Positions 18,591 to 26,333 of a DNA stretch of 64,000 bases are shown piece by piece. The stretch comes from Verrucomicrobiales bacterium (GTDB lineage: Bacteria; Verrucomicrobiota; Verrucomicrobiia; Limisphaerales; UBA11320). The notes below the pieces were generated by a model. The model saw nothing but the letters and a program-made list of their open reading frames with translations, was not told the origin of the DNA and made no database searches. Location: positions 30,409-94,408 of the forward strand of contig JAEUHE010000025.1 of NCBI GenBank assembly GCA_016793885.1, in the 5' to 3' direction. The stretch's first letter is position 1; every line of letters starts with the position of its first letter. A program made the translations under genes and the position numbers.

Positions 18591-19451
18591 ATGACCTACC
18601 GTCCTCTCCTGTGCGCCTTTGCCATGCTGGCAGCCGCCCTGTCATCCCCAGCCGCCCATCCGATCCCCGACGCCTACAAGATCTCCGGCTTCGCGGTCGG
18701 GTGCCAAGCCTACACGTTCAACCGCTTTAGCCTCTTCGAGGCTATTGAAAAAACCGACCAGGCTGGCGGACGAATCATCGAGTTTTATCCCGGACAGAAG
18801 CTGAGCCGGGAAGAACCCGGGGTTAAGTTTGACCACAACGCCTCCGACGAAGTGCTGGCCAAAGTCCGAGCGAAGCTGCTGCAGCACAAGATCAAGGTGG
18901 TCAACTACGGGGTCGTAGGCGTTCCCAAAGGGGAAGCCGAAGCACGCAAGATTTTCGAATTTGCCAAGAAAATGGAGCTCTATGCGGTGACGACCGAGTC
19001 ATTGGATGCGCTGGATACCATTGAGAAAATGGTCAAGGAGTATGACATCAAGGTCGCTTTCCACGAACACGCCAAAAACCCCAGCCGCCCCGACTACAAG
19101 ATCTGGGATCCGAACTACCTCGCATCCGTGCTCAAGGATCGTGATATGCGCATCGGTGCCTGCGCGGACACCGGCCATTGGGCAAGCTCCGGACTCAAGC
19201 CGGTGGAATGCCTGCGCATTCTCAAAGGCCGGATCGTCAGCACCCATCTCAAGGATCGGGCAGCGATCGGGTCGCACCTGCCCGACCAAGTCTACGGTTT
19301 GGGAGTCTCCGACGTGGCGGGATGCCTGAGCGAACTGAAAGCCCAAGGTTTCGACGGGAACATCTCCATTGAATACGAAAACAACTGGGACCACTCCGTG
19401 CCCGATGTGGCCCAATGCGTCGGCTTTATTCGGGGATGGGGGGGAAGGTAG
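18591..19451 (+). CDS. Exported sugar phosphate isomerase/epimerase-like TIM barrel
   Basis: A 286-residue protein of the xylose-isomerase-like/AP-endonuclease-2 TIM-barrel family, preceded by a signal peptide (LLCAFAMLAAALSSPAA). Metal-ligand motifs are visible in order: IIEFYPG (Glu), FHEHAKN (His-Glu-His), GACADTGHW (Asp and His), STHLKD (His) and SIEYENNW (Glu). Cytoplasmic members isomerise or epimerise sugars and inositols. The exported versions, common in verrucomicrobia and planctomycetes, have unknown substrates. The 3' end overlaps the convergent UreF-like gene by 26 bp. The ATG at 18591 was chosen because it immediately precedes the signal peptide. Confidence 0.82.
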   Translation: MTYRPLLCAFAMLAAALSSPAAHPIPDAYKISGFAVGCQAYTFNRFSLFEAIEKTDQAGGRIIEFYPGQKLSREEPGVKFDHNASDEVLAKVRAKLLQHKIKVVNYGVVGVPKGEAEARKIFEFAKKMELYAVTTESLDALDTIEKMVKEYDIKVAFHEHAKNPSRPDYKIWDPNYLASVLKDRDMRIGACADTGHWASSGLKPVECLRILKGRIVSTHLKDRAAIGSHLPDQVYGLGVSDVAGCLSELKAQGFDGNISIEYENNWDHSVPDVAQCVGFIRGWGGR

Positions 19452-20172
19452 TCCCCGAAGGCGCCACGCCGCCGGACGATCGATCCAAGCCCTCGAGGAA
19501 GAGCAATGTCCCGAGGGCCGCCGGGAGAGCGGCGTTCAGCTCCTGCATCATTTCCTCAATCTCACCGGCCGGCACCGCAAAGCGGCGACCGGCACTGTGA
19601 ATGAAGCCCCGCATGACCTGCTGGGCGTAGCCTAAAAGCCCCTGACGCAACGGGACGCTGTAGATAGCCAGGGTCAGCCCAAAAACCAAGGTGTGCCAGC
19701 CCTCCGCTTGCTTGGCTTCGACGGCAGCCAAGTAACGCTGCAAAACCCTCACATCTCTTAACGGGCGCAATCGCTTCAACTGCGCCTGCCCCACACGGCG
19801 GCTGGCGGATGAGAGATGCTTGAGTCGCGGAGTCTCGGCGATCTTTCGGTCCAACTCGATCAACTCTCGGGTCCGCCCTTTGTCCGCATGGAGAAACGCC
19901 TGATGAATGATCGGCAGCTCCAGGGGCAACAGAATGCGGCTGCGATAGGCGCGCAGAAAACTCCACAGGGATTCCACATCCGTCACGGTGTGATGAGCGA
20001 TCAGTTTCGAAGTTTCTGACAGCTCGTGCAGCCCCTCCGTCGACCCCAGCTGCTGAACTAAGGGATGCAGCTCTCCAAGGAGATTGATCTCCGCGTCGAC
20101 GCCAGAATGTGACTGCTTTTCCATGCTCTCCGACCGATACACCCCGAAGGGTGTGGCGCTCTGTCTTTCCAT
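19426..20172 (-). CDS. Divergent UreF-like protein
   Basis: A 248-residue mostly helical protein. The middle (TDVESLWSFLRAYRSRIL, then LELPIIHQAF and a KHLSSASRRVGQAQL segment) and the C-terminal part (GWHTLVFGLTLAIY, then helices ending LNAALPAALG) follow the order of the urease accessory protein UreF, which helps deliver Ni to urease. The usual N-terminal FxHSxGLE signature is not conserved; GSTEGL stands in a similar place. No urease subunit or other ure gene is in the window. It may be a true but divergent UreF, or a homologue reused for another metalloenzyme. An ATG at 20124 is an alternative start. Confidence 0.5.
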   Translation of the reverse strand: MERQSATPFGVYRSESMEKQSHSGVDAEINLLGELHPLVQQLGSTEGLHELSETSKLIAHHTVTDVESLWSFLRAYRSRILLPLELPIIHQAFLHADKGRTRELIELDRKIAETPRLKHLSSASRRVGQAQLKRLRPLRDVRVLQRYLAAVEAKQAEGWHTLVFGLTLAIYSVPLRQGLLGYAQQVMRGFIHSAGRRFAVPAGEIEEMMQELNAALPAALGTLLFLEGLDRSSGGVAPSGTTFPPIPE

Positions 20173-20274
20173 TAGTGGCTATATCGGCACTGCCCTCCCA
20201 CGCCAACAGGAAAACTTTCGGGAACCCCAACTTTTTTTGTTGCCATGCACCTCAGCGAAACTCGCTTTGACTTG

Positions 20275-20300
20275 CTAGGGAATTTCCCTAGGCACCTAGG
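20275..20300. promoter_or_regulatory. Palindrome cluster, candidate operator
   Basis: CTAGGGAATTTCCCTAG (20275-20291) is a perfect inverted repeat with 8-bp arms around one T. A second CCTAGG follows at 20295-20300, repeating the one at 20287-20292. The cluster lies between the divergent UreF-like and PocR-AraC genes, about 115 bp from the regulator's ATG. It could be the site of an autoregulatory factor. No promoter boxes were confidently placed. Confidence 0.4.
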
Positions 20301-20415
20301 AGGCAGGCACCGCCACGATTAATCATCGCTCCCAATACCCAGATGGAAGCGCTAGCTCTAGATTGTCCTGGTCAGCGCCAATGGGCGGGCACCCCGAAAG
20401 GGAAAGGAAAATGCA

Positions 20416-21291
20416 ATGAATGCGAATGAAACTTTGGTTGAGACCCTGACTAAATCTCCCCTCTATCGGGAATTTGAGCAAGCTTACAGCGAAATTACCG
20501 GCCTCCCTATGACCTTGCGTCCGGTGGAAACCTGGCAGCTTCCGCTCCATGGTAAACGCAAGGAGAACCCCTTTTGTGCGCTCATGGCAGAGAAAAGCCG
20601 AAGCTGCGCCGCCTGCCTCCAAATGCAGGAACGTCTCTGCAAGAGCGCCGTCGACGAACCACGCTCGCTCACCTGCAACTATGGCCTTTGTGAGATGGCG
20701 GTGCCGGTCCGACTGGGAACGGACACCATCGGCTTCCTGCAAACCGGCCAGGTCATGAAGACCCCCCCCACCGAAGCCCAGTTTGAGAAGGTGGCCAAGG
20801 AGTTTGCCGACCATGGACATGATGTGAACCCCGAGAAACTCCATGATCTCTACTTCGCTACCCCCGTGGTCTCCGCGAAGAAGCTCGATGGAGCCATGCA
20901 GATGCTGACCATCTTCTCCGAACACCTCGCCATCAAGAGCAACCAGATCACCGTCCAGAACAACAACATGGAACCTCCCGTCATCACCCGGGCCAAGAAG
21001 TACATCGAGGAGCACCAGGACGAAGAACTCAGCCTCGGCAAGGTCGCCAAGGCGGTCAACACGAGCACTTTCTATTTTTGCAAGCTGTTCAAGCGAGCGA
21101 CGGGACTCCACTTCACGGAGTTCGTGTCGCGGTCGCGCATCGAGAAGGCCAAGAACCTCCTCCTGAATCCCAACCTGCGCATTAGCGAAATTGCCTACGC
21201 GGTCGGGTTCCAGTCCCTAACGCACTTTAACCGGGTCTTTAAGAAGGTCATGGGCGAGTCCCCGACCGAATACCGAAATCGGCTGCCCTGA
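20416..21291 (+). CDS. PocR-domain AraC-family transcriptional regulator
   Basis: A 291-residue cytoplasmic regulator. Residues about 15-165 form a PocR-type sensory domain with six cysteines (Cys54, 64, 67, 75, 87, 92) around FCALMAE, CAACLQMQERLC and TCNYGLCEMAVPV, ending in the FLQTGQV strand typical of the family. PocR domains bind small organic ligands, and the cysteines suggest metal or redox coupling. Residues about 190-290 are an AraC two-HTH domain ending in EIAYAVGFQSLTHFNRVFKK. A purine-rich GGAAAGGA precedes the ATG. Thirty-eight bases later begins a two-component pair, so the three genes may share one signalling task. Confidence 0.88.
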   Translation: MNANETLVETLTKSPLYREFEQAYSEITGLPMTLRPVETWQLPLHGKRKENPFCALMAEKSRSCAACLQMQERLCKSAVDEPRSLTCNYGLCEMAVPVRLGTDTIGFLQTGQVMKTPPTEAQFEKVAKEFADHGHDVNPEKLHDLYFATPVVSAKKLDGAMQMLTIFSEHLAIKSNQITVQNNNMEPPVITRAKKYIEEHQDEELSLGKVAKAVNTSTFYFCKLFKRATGLHFTEFVSRSRIEKAKNLLLNPNLRISEIAYAVGFQSLTHFNRVFKKVMGESPTEYRNRLP

Positions 21292-21329
21292 CTTCGGTGT
21301 GGATTTGGCGGGCCGCGAGCGGTATGTGA

Positions 21330-22754
21330 ATGGGTGTGCCGGGTCAACCAACACAGCGCACCCCAACTCAGCAGGAAAGCATTAGGGTCGCGAACCATCT
21401 CATTCGCAACTCGCCGGATCTGATTTGCATCCAGCGGGAGGGGAAGATCGTGTTCCTGAACCGGGCGGGCACTCGCATGCTCGGGTTGAGCCATCTCTCG
21501 GAGGCTAACGGCCGCAGCCTGATGGAATTTCTAGAGGCCCCGGAGAAGAGTTCCTCCCGCCATTCCAGCCGTCGCCTCTTACAGTTCGCTCAGCGAAAGG
21601 TCGCCTTTGAAGCGCGCCTTAAACCAAACGGTAACGCGCCGGCCGGCATTGATGTCGAAGTCAGAGTAATCCCCTTGGGAAGCTCTCCTCAGTCCGAGAT
21701 TCAGGTGATCATGCGGGACATCTCGGATCGCAAGCTGGGCGAGCGGGAAATGCTCCGAACGCTCAAGGAACTGAGAGACGTCAAGGCAGCCCTGGACGAG
21801 CATTCCATCGTGGCAGTGACGGACGCCGCCGGCCGCATCACCTACGCGAATCAGAAATTCTGCCAGATTTCTCAATACACGCATCGCGAGCTGATCGGCA
21901 AGAACCATCGCCTCATCAACTCCGGCCATCATCCCCGAAGCTTTTTCATGGAGCTTTGGTCCAACATCTCCGAGGGCCGCGTCTGGCGTGGAGAGATCCA
22001 GAATCGAGCCAAGGACGGATCGCTCTACTGGGTGGACACCACCATCTTTCCCTTTCTCAACTCCGAAGGGAAGCCGGTGCAGTACGTCGCCATCCGGACT
22101 GATATTACGAATCGGAAGCAACTGGAGCAAGAACTGCTCGCCCTCAGCGAAAAGGAGCAACGTCGGATCGGCAGGGATCTTCACGATGGCTTGGGACAGC
22201 AGCTCACGGCGCTGGAACTGCTCAGCCACGCGCTGGTGGGAAAACTCAAGACCTCCGCTCCCGCGCTGGTCGACTTCGCTCGAGACATCACCCGCCAGAT
22301 TCGTCAAACGGTTCACAGCACACGGCTGCTTTCGCACGGACTCTCGCCGGTACCACTGGGGTCCGAGGGATTGATGATCGCGCTGGGGGAGTTGGTCGCC
22401 GGGACCCAAACACTGCCCGGGGTGACTTGTGAACTGGTCTGCGATGAGAAGGTCCTCCTCCACAACGAGGGCCACGCCACCCACCTTTACCGAATCGCGC
22501 AAGAGGCCCTCAACAATGCGCTCAAGCACAGCCGGGCTTCCCGAATCATCCTGTCGCTGCACGAGGATCAGGACCGTTGGATCTTGAGCATTTCCGACAA
22601 TGGGCGAGGCCTTCCCTCGCGCCGAAAAAAAGAGCCGGGGCTGGGGCTGCGGTTGATGAAATACCGGGCGCAGGTCATCGGAGCGACCCTGGAAGTCGCC
22701 TCCGAACCCCGCAAGGGCCTGCGAGTGACCTGCACCCTCTGGAAAAAACCATGA
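21330..22754 (+). CDS. PAS-containing NarL-type sensor histidine kinase
   Basis: A 474-residue soluble sensor kinase without transmembrane segments. Two PAS domains lie at about residues 25-130 and 150-265. The second is followed by its PAC strand (YVAIRTDITNRKQLE). The HisKA_3 dimerisation helix carries RRIGRDLHDGLGQQ with phospho-acceptor His285. The HATPase has QEALNNALKHS, SDNGRGL and GLGLRLM. This is the NarX/DegS class, which phosphorylates LuxR-type regulators. Its stop overlaps the regulator's ATG by 4 nt. It probably reads an intracellular or redox cue through the PAS domains; the ligand is unknown. Confidence 0.92.
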   Translation: MGVPGQPTQRTPTQQESIRVANHLIRNSPDLICIQREGKIVFLNRAGTRMLGLSHLSEANGRSLMEFLEAPEKSSSRHSSRRLLQFAQRKVAFEARLKPNGNAPAGIDVEVRVIPLGSSPQSEIQVIMRDISDRKLGEREMLRTLKELRDVKAALDEHSIVAVTDAAGRITYANQKFCQISQYTHRELIGKNHRLINSGHHPRSFFMELWSNISEGRVWRGEIQNRAKDGSLYWVDTTIFPFLNSEGKPVQYVAIRTDITNRKQLEQELLALSEKEQRRIGRDLHDGLGQQLTALELLSHALVGKLKTSAPALVDFARDITRQIRQTVHSTRLLSHGLSPVPLGSEGLMIALGELVAGTQTLPGVTCELVCDEKVLLHNEGHATHLYRIAQEALNNALKHSRASRIILSLHEDQDRWILSISDNGRGLPSRRKKEPGLGLRLMKYRAQVIGATLEVASEPRKGLRVTCTLWKKP

Positions 22755-23509
22755 GCAAAGCCAAATCAGCCAACAAAAACGGCCAGCCCTCCGCCCTCCC
22801 GCGGGACCTCTCCGAAAGGCGTCCCGCCGAGAAGCAAGTCACCATGCCGGCCAAGCGAATTTTTCTGGTCGACGATCATCCCATGATGCGGATGGGCATG
22901 GCTCAACTCATCGCCGGTGAGACCGGCCTGGGCGTGTGCGGCCAAGCCGGCTCGGCGAATGAAGCCTTGGCTCAATTGCCTAAGTGCCAGGCGGACCTGG
23001 TCATCACCGACCTCACTCTGCCAGGCAAAGGAGGGTTGGAACTGATCAAGGACCTACGCGTGTTTTATCCAGAACTCCCTATCCTGGTTATTTCGATGCA
23101 CGACGAAATGTTGCATGCCGAACGGGCGCTCCGCGCCGGGGCCCGAGGCTACCTCATGAAGGAGGCAGGCGGTGAAAAAATGATCGTGGCCATCCGCCAG
23201 GTACTCGCTGGACAGATTTTCGTCAGCGAACGGATGTCGGCCAAGATCCTGGAGATCTTCTCGGGGAGTCGCACCTCCACCTCGAAGTCAGGAGTAGAAT
23301 CCCTGACCGATCGCGAGTTCGAAGTCTTTCAGCTACTCGGTGAGGGCAAGAGCACCAAGGAGGTGGCCCGGATTCTTAATCTGAGCAGCAAGACAGTGGA
23401 TGTGCACCGAGGACACATTAAGGACAAGCTGGAACTAAAGGATGCCACCGCGCTCGTAAGCCACGCAGTGCGTTGGGTAGAATCCCAAAACGCCGGGAAA
23501 AATCGATGA
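22751..23509 (+). CDS. NarL/FixJ-family response regulator
   Basis: A 252-residue regulator cognate to the preceding kinase. The receiver domain (FLVDDHPMM acid pair) has phospho-acceptor Asp87 in VITDLTLPGKGG, Ser in VISMHD and Lys in YLMKEA. A LuxR HTH (LTDREFEVFQLLGEGKS, then SSKTVDVHRGHI) ends the protein. The ATG at 22751 overlaps the kinase stop and leaves a 35-residue charged N-terminal tail before the receiver. An internal ATG in front of AKRIFLVDD would remove the tail. A longer open frame upstream is a shadow of the kinase. Confidence 0.93.
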   Translation: MSKAKSANKNGQPSALPRDLSERRPAEKQVTMPAKRIFLVDDHPMMRMGMAQLIAGETGLGVCGQAGSANEALAQLPKCQADLVITDLTLPGKGGLELIKDLRVFYPELPILVISMHDEMLHAERALRAGARGYLMKEAGGEKMIVAIRQVLAGQIFVSERMSAKILEIFSGSRTSTSKSGVESLTDREFEVFQLLGEGKSTKEVARILNLSSKTVDVHRGHIKDKLELKDATALVSHAVRWVESQNAGKNR

Positions 23510-23533
23510 TCTCCCCCTCCGAAATCGGTCCCA

Positions 23534-24382
23534 TCACCAGTAACCTGTAGCACCATCAGCGCCCCACAGACGGGAGGCCCGGTAAGCTCGCAATTCCCCG
23601 ACAGGTTTCCAGGTGACCGAACCATCCATGAGTCCGACGTTTCCTCCCTGAGCTCCGACACTGATGGCGGTCTGGTTGTAGGCGTCGTCATTGTCACCGA
23701 AGTAGTTATCGTCTTTCACCTCGGGGCCACGAGCGGCGTGCGGGGCGAGAATTCGCTGAAAGCTATAGGCCTGGACATTCAGGTCCGCGACCAGGACCAA
23801 GCGCGGATCATCAAAATCGGTTTGTGGAGAAATCCATCGGTTCGTGGTGCCATCGACGGGTTCCCAAGGCGTACCCAAATGCCCCCCCATGTAGTGATAG
23901 CCAATCGCCACACCATAGTCATCCTGATCCCGCCATCCCTGCCGCGTTTCCATCCAATTCGCCAAGTTGGGACAATCCAGCGACTTCAGCTGACTGGCAT
24001 ACTCAAGCAGGTTGGTCTTGGCTTCGCTGGAGAGGATGGGCGTGTGGGTGTCCTCCTTATTGGAGTTGTCGGTGCCCCCACGCGGCAGCTTGTTCTCGTG
24101 GTCGGTGGCATACAGTTTGACCGCGAGGATGAACTGCCGAGCGTTGTTGATGCAGGACGTCCGCTTGGCCCGCTCTTTCGCTCCCCCCAGAGCGGGAAGC
24201 AGAATTGCCGACAGAATCGCGATAATCGCGATGACCACCAACAACTCAATGAGCGTAAACCCCGTTACGCCCTCAGGAGATCGACGAACGATCACGGGCT
24301 GCGCTCCACAGCGCGAGCTGAGGGGCGGGGCCCCCTCGAAAACAAACTCCATTTTGTGAGCTGAGGTCATAAGTCGTTGCAT
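23534..24382 (-). CDS. Type II secretion/type IV pilin-like pseudopilin
   Basis: A 282-residue prepilin-like protein. A class III signal ends in Gly before [16 protein letters not shown], with Glu at position +5, as required by prepilin peptidase. The leader is unusually long (about 45 residues from the ATG at 24382; ATGs at 24370 and 24352 are alternatives). The C-terminal [11 protein letters not shown] fits the H-X9-DG-type ending abundant in planctomycetes and verrucomicrobia. The globular part contains CPNLANW and [15 protein letters not shown]. It lies 23 bp downstream of the PQQ-propeller gene and is probably co-transcribed. Whether it builds a pilus or serves as a secreted minor pilin is unknown. 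Confidence 0.85.
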   Translation of the reverse strand: MQRLMTSAHKMEFVFEGAPPLSSRCGAQPVIVRRSPEGVTGFTLIELLVVIAIIAILSAILLPALGGAKERAKRTSCINNARQFILAVKLYATDHENKLPRGGTDNSNKEDTHTPILSSEAKTNLLEYASQLKSLDCPNLANWMETRQGWRDQDDYGVAIGYHYMGGHLGTPWEPVDGTTNRWISPQTDFDDPRLVLVADLNVQAYSFQRILAPHAARGPEVKDDNYFGDNDDAYNQTAISVGAQGGNVGLMDGSVTWKPVGELRAYRASRLWGADGATGYW

Positions 24383-24405
24383 CGAGGGGCAGTGGAGCGG
24401 AGAAA

Positions 24406-26019
24406 CTACTGAGTCTTCGCCCGAACTTGGAGGAATTGGGCCGGTTGATCGAGCAGAGGGATCTCTACCACCAGCCCCCCATCGCGGGGGATCCAGGGAT
24501 ATGCCTCCAACGTCCATTCGCCAGAAGGGGCCGTCACATCGGGAGAGCTGATAATCTCGAGTTGTTGACCGTGGTCAGCTTCAAGGTTACCCCCTTCAGC
24601 CGCGCGCACCTCCAGTTGAAGGCCGGTTCCATCGGTCAACCGTCCGGCGGTCACAGCCAAGGCCGGAAGCGGAGGAAGGGGGGGGGCGACATCGACCGCG
24701 ATGATCTCGGAATTGGCAGCGCTGTTGCGCGCGTAAATTCGACCGTTGGCCAAAGCGACATGGTTCCAGCATAATCGCGTGAGCACTTTAAGTTTCCCAA
24801 GCTGGGAATACGCCGAAGGGTTAGGATCCACCAGCACCAACTCTCCATCCTCGGTGAGCACGATCAACGCGTTCTTCGCCTTGATCACGCTGCCAAACCC
24901 GATCCGTGCAGAACCAACCGCCGACTGCGCCCAGCGGTTAGTGCCAGTCACTGGATCAAAGCATGCCAGCTTGGCTTGCGAGGAACTTTGGCTGGGAACC
25001 GTATATATAAAGCCCTCGTGGGCAACGGGGGTCGCCCAATGACTGAAGTAATCATTGCCTCTGCGGGGATTGGCACCAGCGACTGGGGTGGCCGTGAAAG
25101 CGTTTCCATTCTTACTGACTCGCGCGACCCACGTGCCGGAAGCATAAGCGGCAGAGGCATGAACTAGGTTTCCGGAGACGATAGGAGAGGATGCTGTTGA
25201 GGTCGCAGAGGGTGAAAACGGGAGCTGCCACAGCGTGACACCGGTCTCAGGAACCACTGATGTCAGCCCCGACAGAGTGAGGAAAATGACCTGTGGGACG
25301 TCGTGAATGACGGCATAGGTTGGAGTTGAGTGGGTAATAATCCCGCCCGCCACTCGCCAAGCAGTACCCCCGTCAGACTTGCGAACCGCCAGCAAACGCT
25401 GACTGCCCGCATTGGCGTTGAGCAGAATCAGATCGCCCACGATGAGTGGGGAAGCGGCATTTTGCCATGCAATGACCTGGCTTCCCAACTCAGCCTTAAA
25501 GTCTCGGCTCCAGACCTCGGCGCCCGTATCAGCTCGAAGACAGTAGAGCTTCAGATACGAGTTGAGCACGTAGACGAAATTGCCATCGACGGTAGGAGTG
25601 GAACGCGGCCCGTCCTCATTTTGCTCACTGTAGCCGGCTAAATCTGTGTACTGGGCCACCCCTACATCCACCCTCCAGATCTCCTCGCCAGTGGCAGCAT
25701 TGAGCGCCAGGCAAAGCTCGCGATCCACTACATTGCGCGCGCGCTTCGATTGTGTAAAAAGTCGGCCGCCGCCGGTCGTGATCGAGCTAAATCCCTGTCC
25801 GATCGGCTTCCGCCAAAGCACCTTGGGCGCAGCCTCCGACCAGTTCGTGCGCACCATCTCAGGCGAGCTTCCATCCCCTTGAGGGCCCGCATATTGAAAC
25901 CAATCGGCGGCTGGAAGCTGCCCCAAAAAACCCCAAGTCAAAGCCGCTAAAACGCAGCAGCTCCTCAAGGAGGCTAAGGTAGGCGATCGAAAGAAAGAGG
26001 TTGGCACATCATGCTTCAT
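24406..26019 (-). CDS. Secreted PQQ-like beta-propeller protein
   Basis: A 537-residue exported eight-bladed propeller of the BamB/PQQ-dehydrogenase-like fold. The blade signature appears repeatedly: [59 protein letters not shown]. Residues responsible for PQQ and Ca2+ binding in true alcohol dehydrogenases were not identified. The signal peptide ([13 protein letters not shown]) has no lipobox, so it is probably periplasmic or secreted rather than a BamB lipoprotein. The C-terminus carries a variant of the shared module ([14 protein letters not shown]...AQFLQVRA). The ATG at 26019 was chosen over an upstream in-frame start. The pseudopilin gene follows. Confidence 0.82.
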   Translation of the reverse strand: MKHDVPTSFFRSPTLASLRSCCVLAALTWGFLGQLPAADWFQYAGPQGDGSSPEMVRTNWSEAAPKVLWRKPIGQGFSSITTGGGRLFTQSKRARNVVDRELCLALNAATGEEIWRVDVGVAQYTDLAGYSEQNEDGPRSTPTVDGNFVYVLNSYLKLYCLRADTGAEVWSRDFKAELGSQVIAWQNAASPLIVGDLILLNANAGSQRLLAVRKSDGGTAWRVAGGIITHSTPTYAVIHDVPQVIFLTLSGLTSVVPETGVTLWQLPFSPSATSTASSPIVSGNLVHASAAYASGTWVARVSKNGNAFTATPVAGANPRRGNDYFSHWATPVAHEGFIYTVPSQSSSQAKLACFDPVTGTNRWAQSAVGSARIGFGSVIKAKNALIVLTEDGELVLVDPNPSAYSQLGKLKVLTRLCWNHVALANGRIYARNSAANSEIIAVDVAPPLPPLPALAVTAGRLTDGTGLQLEVRAAEGGNLEADHGQQLEIISSPDVTAPSGEWTLEAYPWIPRDGGLVVEIPLLDQPAQFLQVRAKTQ

Positions 26020-26333
26020 AACACAGCAGGCGAGATTTACAAAGACTGTCAACAAATGCCACGGCTGGAGCGCGAAGGCGAGGCTAAAGTGCTCAAAGAT
26101 GGGACAACCCCAAGTCCGGCCCAGCGGAACCTCCCAGATCGGTCTGGCGTCCGCAGGTGCCGCGCAGGCCACACCCATGAGGTGTGAGTCAACTCAGGGG
26201 CTGTCACCGGAACTGGGCTCAACTCCTTGGACCCGCCTGCCGATATCCCAGAAGTGGACAGTTTTGTGTCCTGAAACGATTTGACTATGGCATGAAAAAA
26301 GACGATCTATTTAGGACACATACCACCCCTACC
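26020..26333. other. Divergent intergenic region with inverted repeat
   Basis: This 314-bp gap separates two divergent secreted-protein genes. It contains an 8-bp inverted repeat, TGTGTCCT (26265-26272) and AGGACACA (26313-26320), flanking a TTGACT at 26281-26286 that could serve as a -35 box for the rightward gene. No convincing -10 box was found. No RNA gene or reading frame was recognised. Confidence 0.35.
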
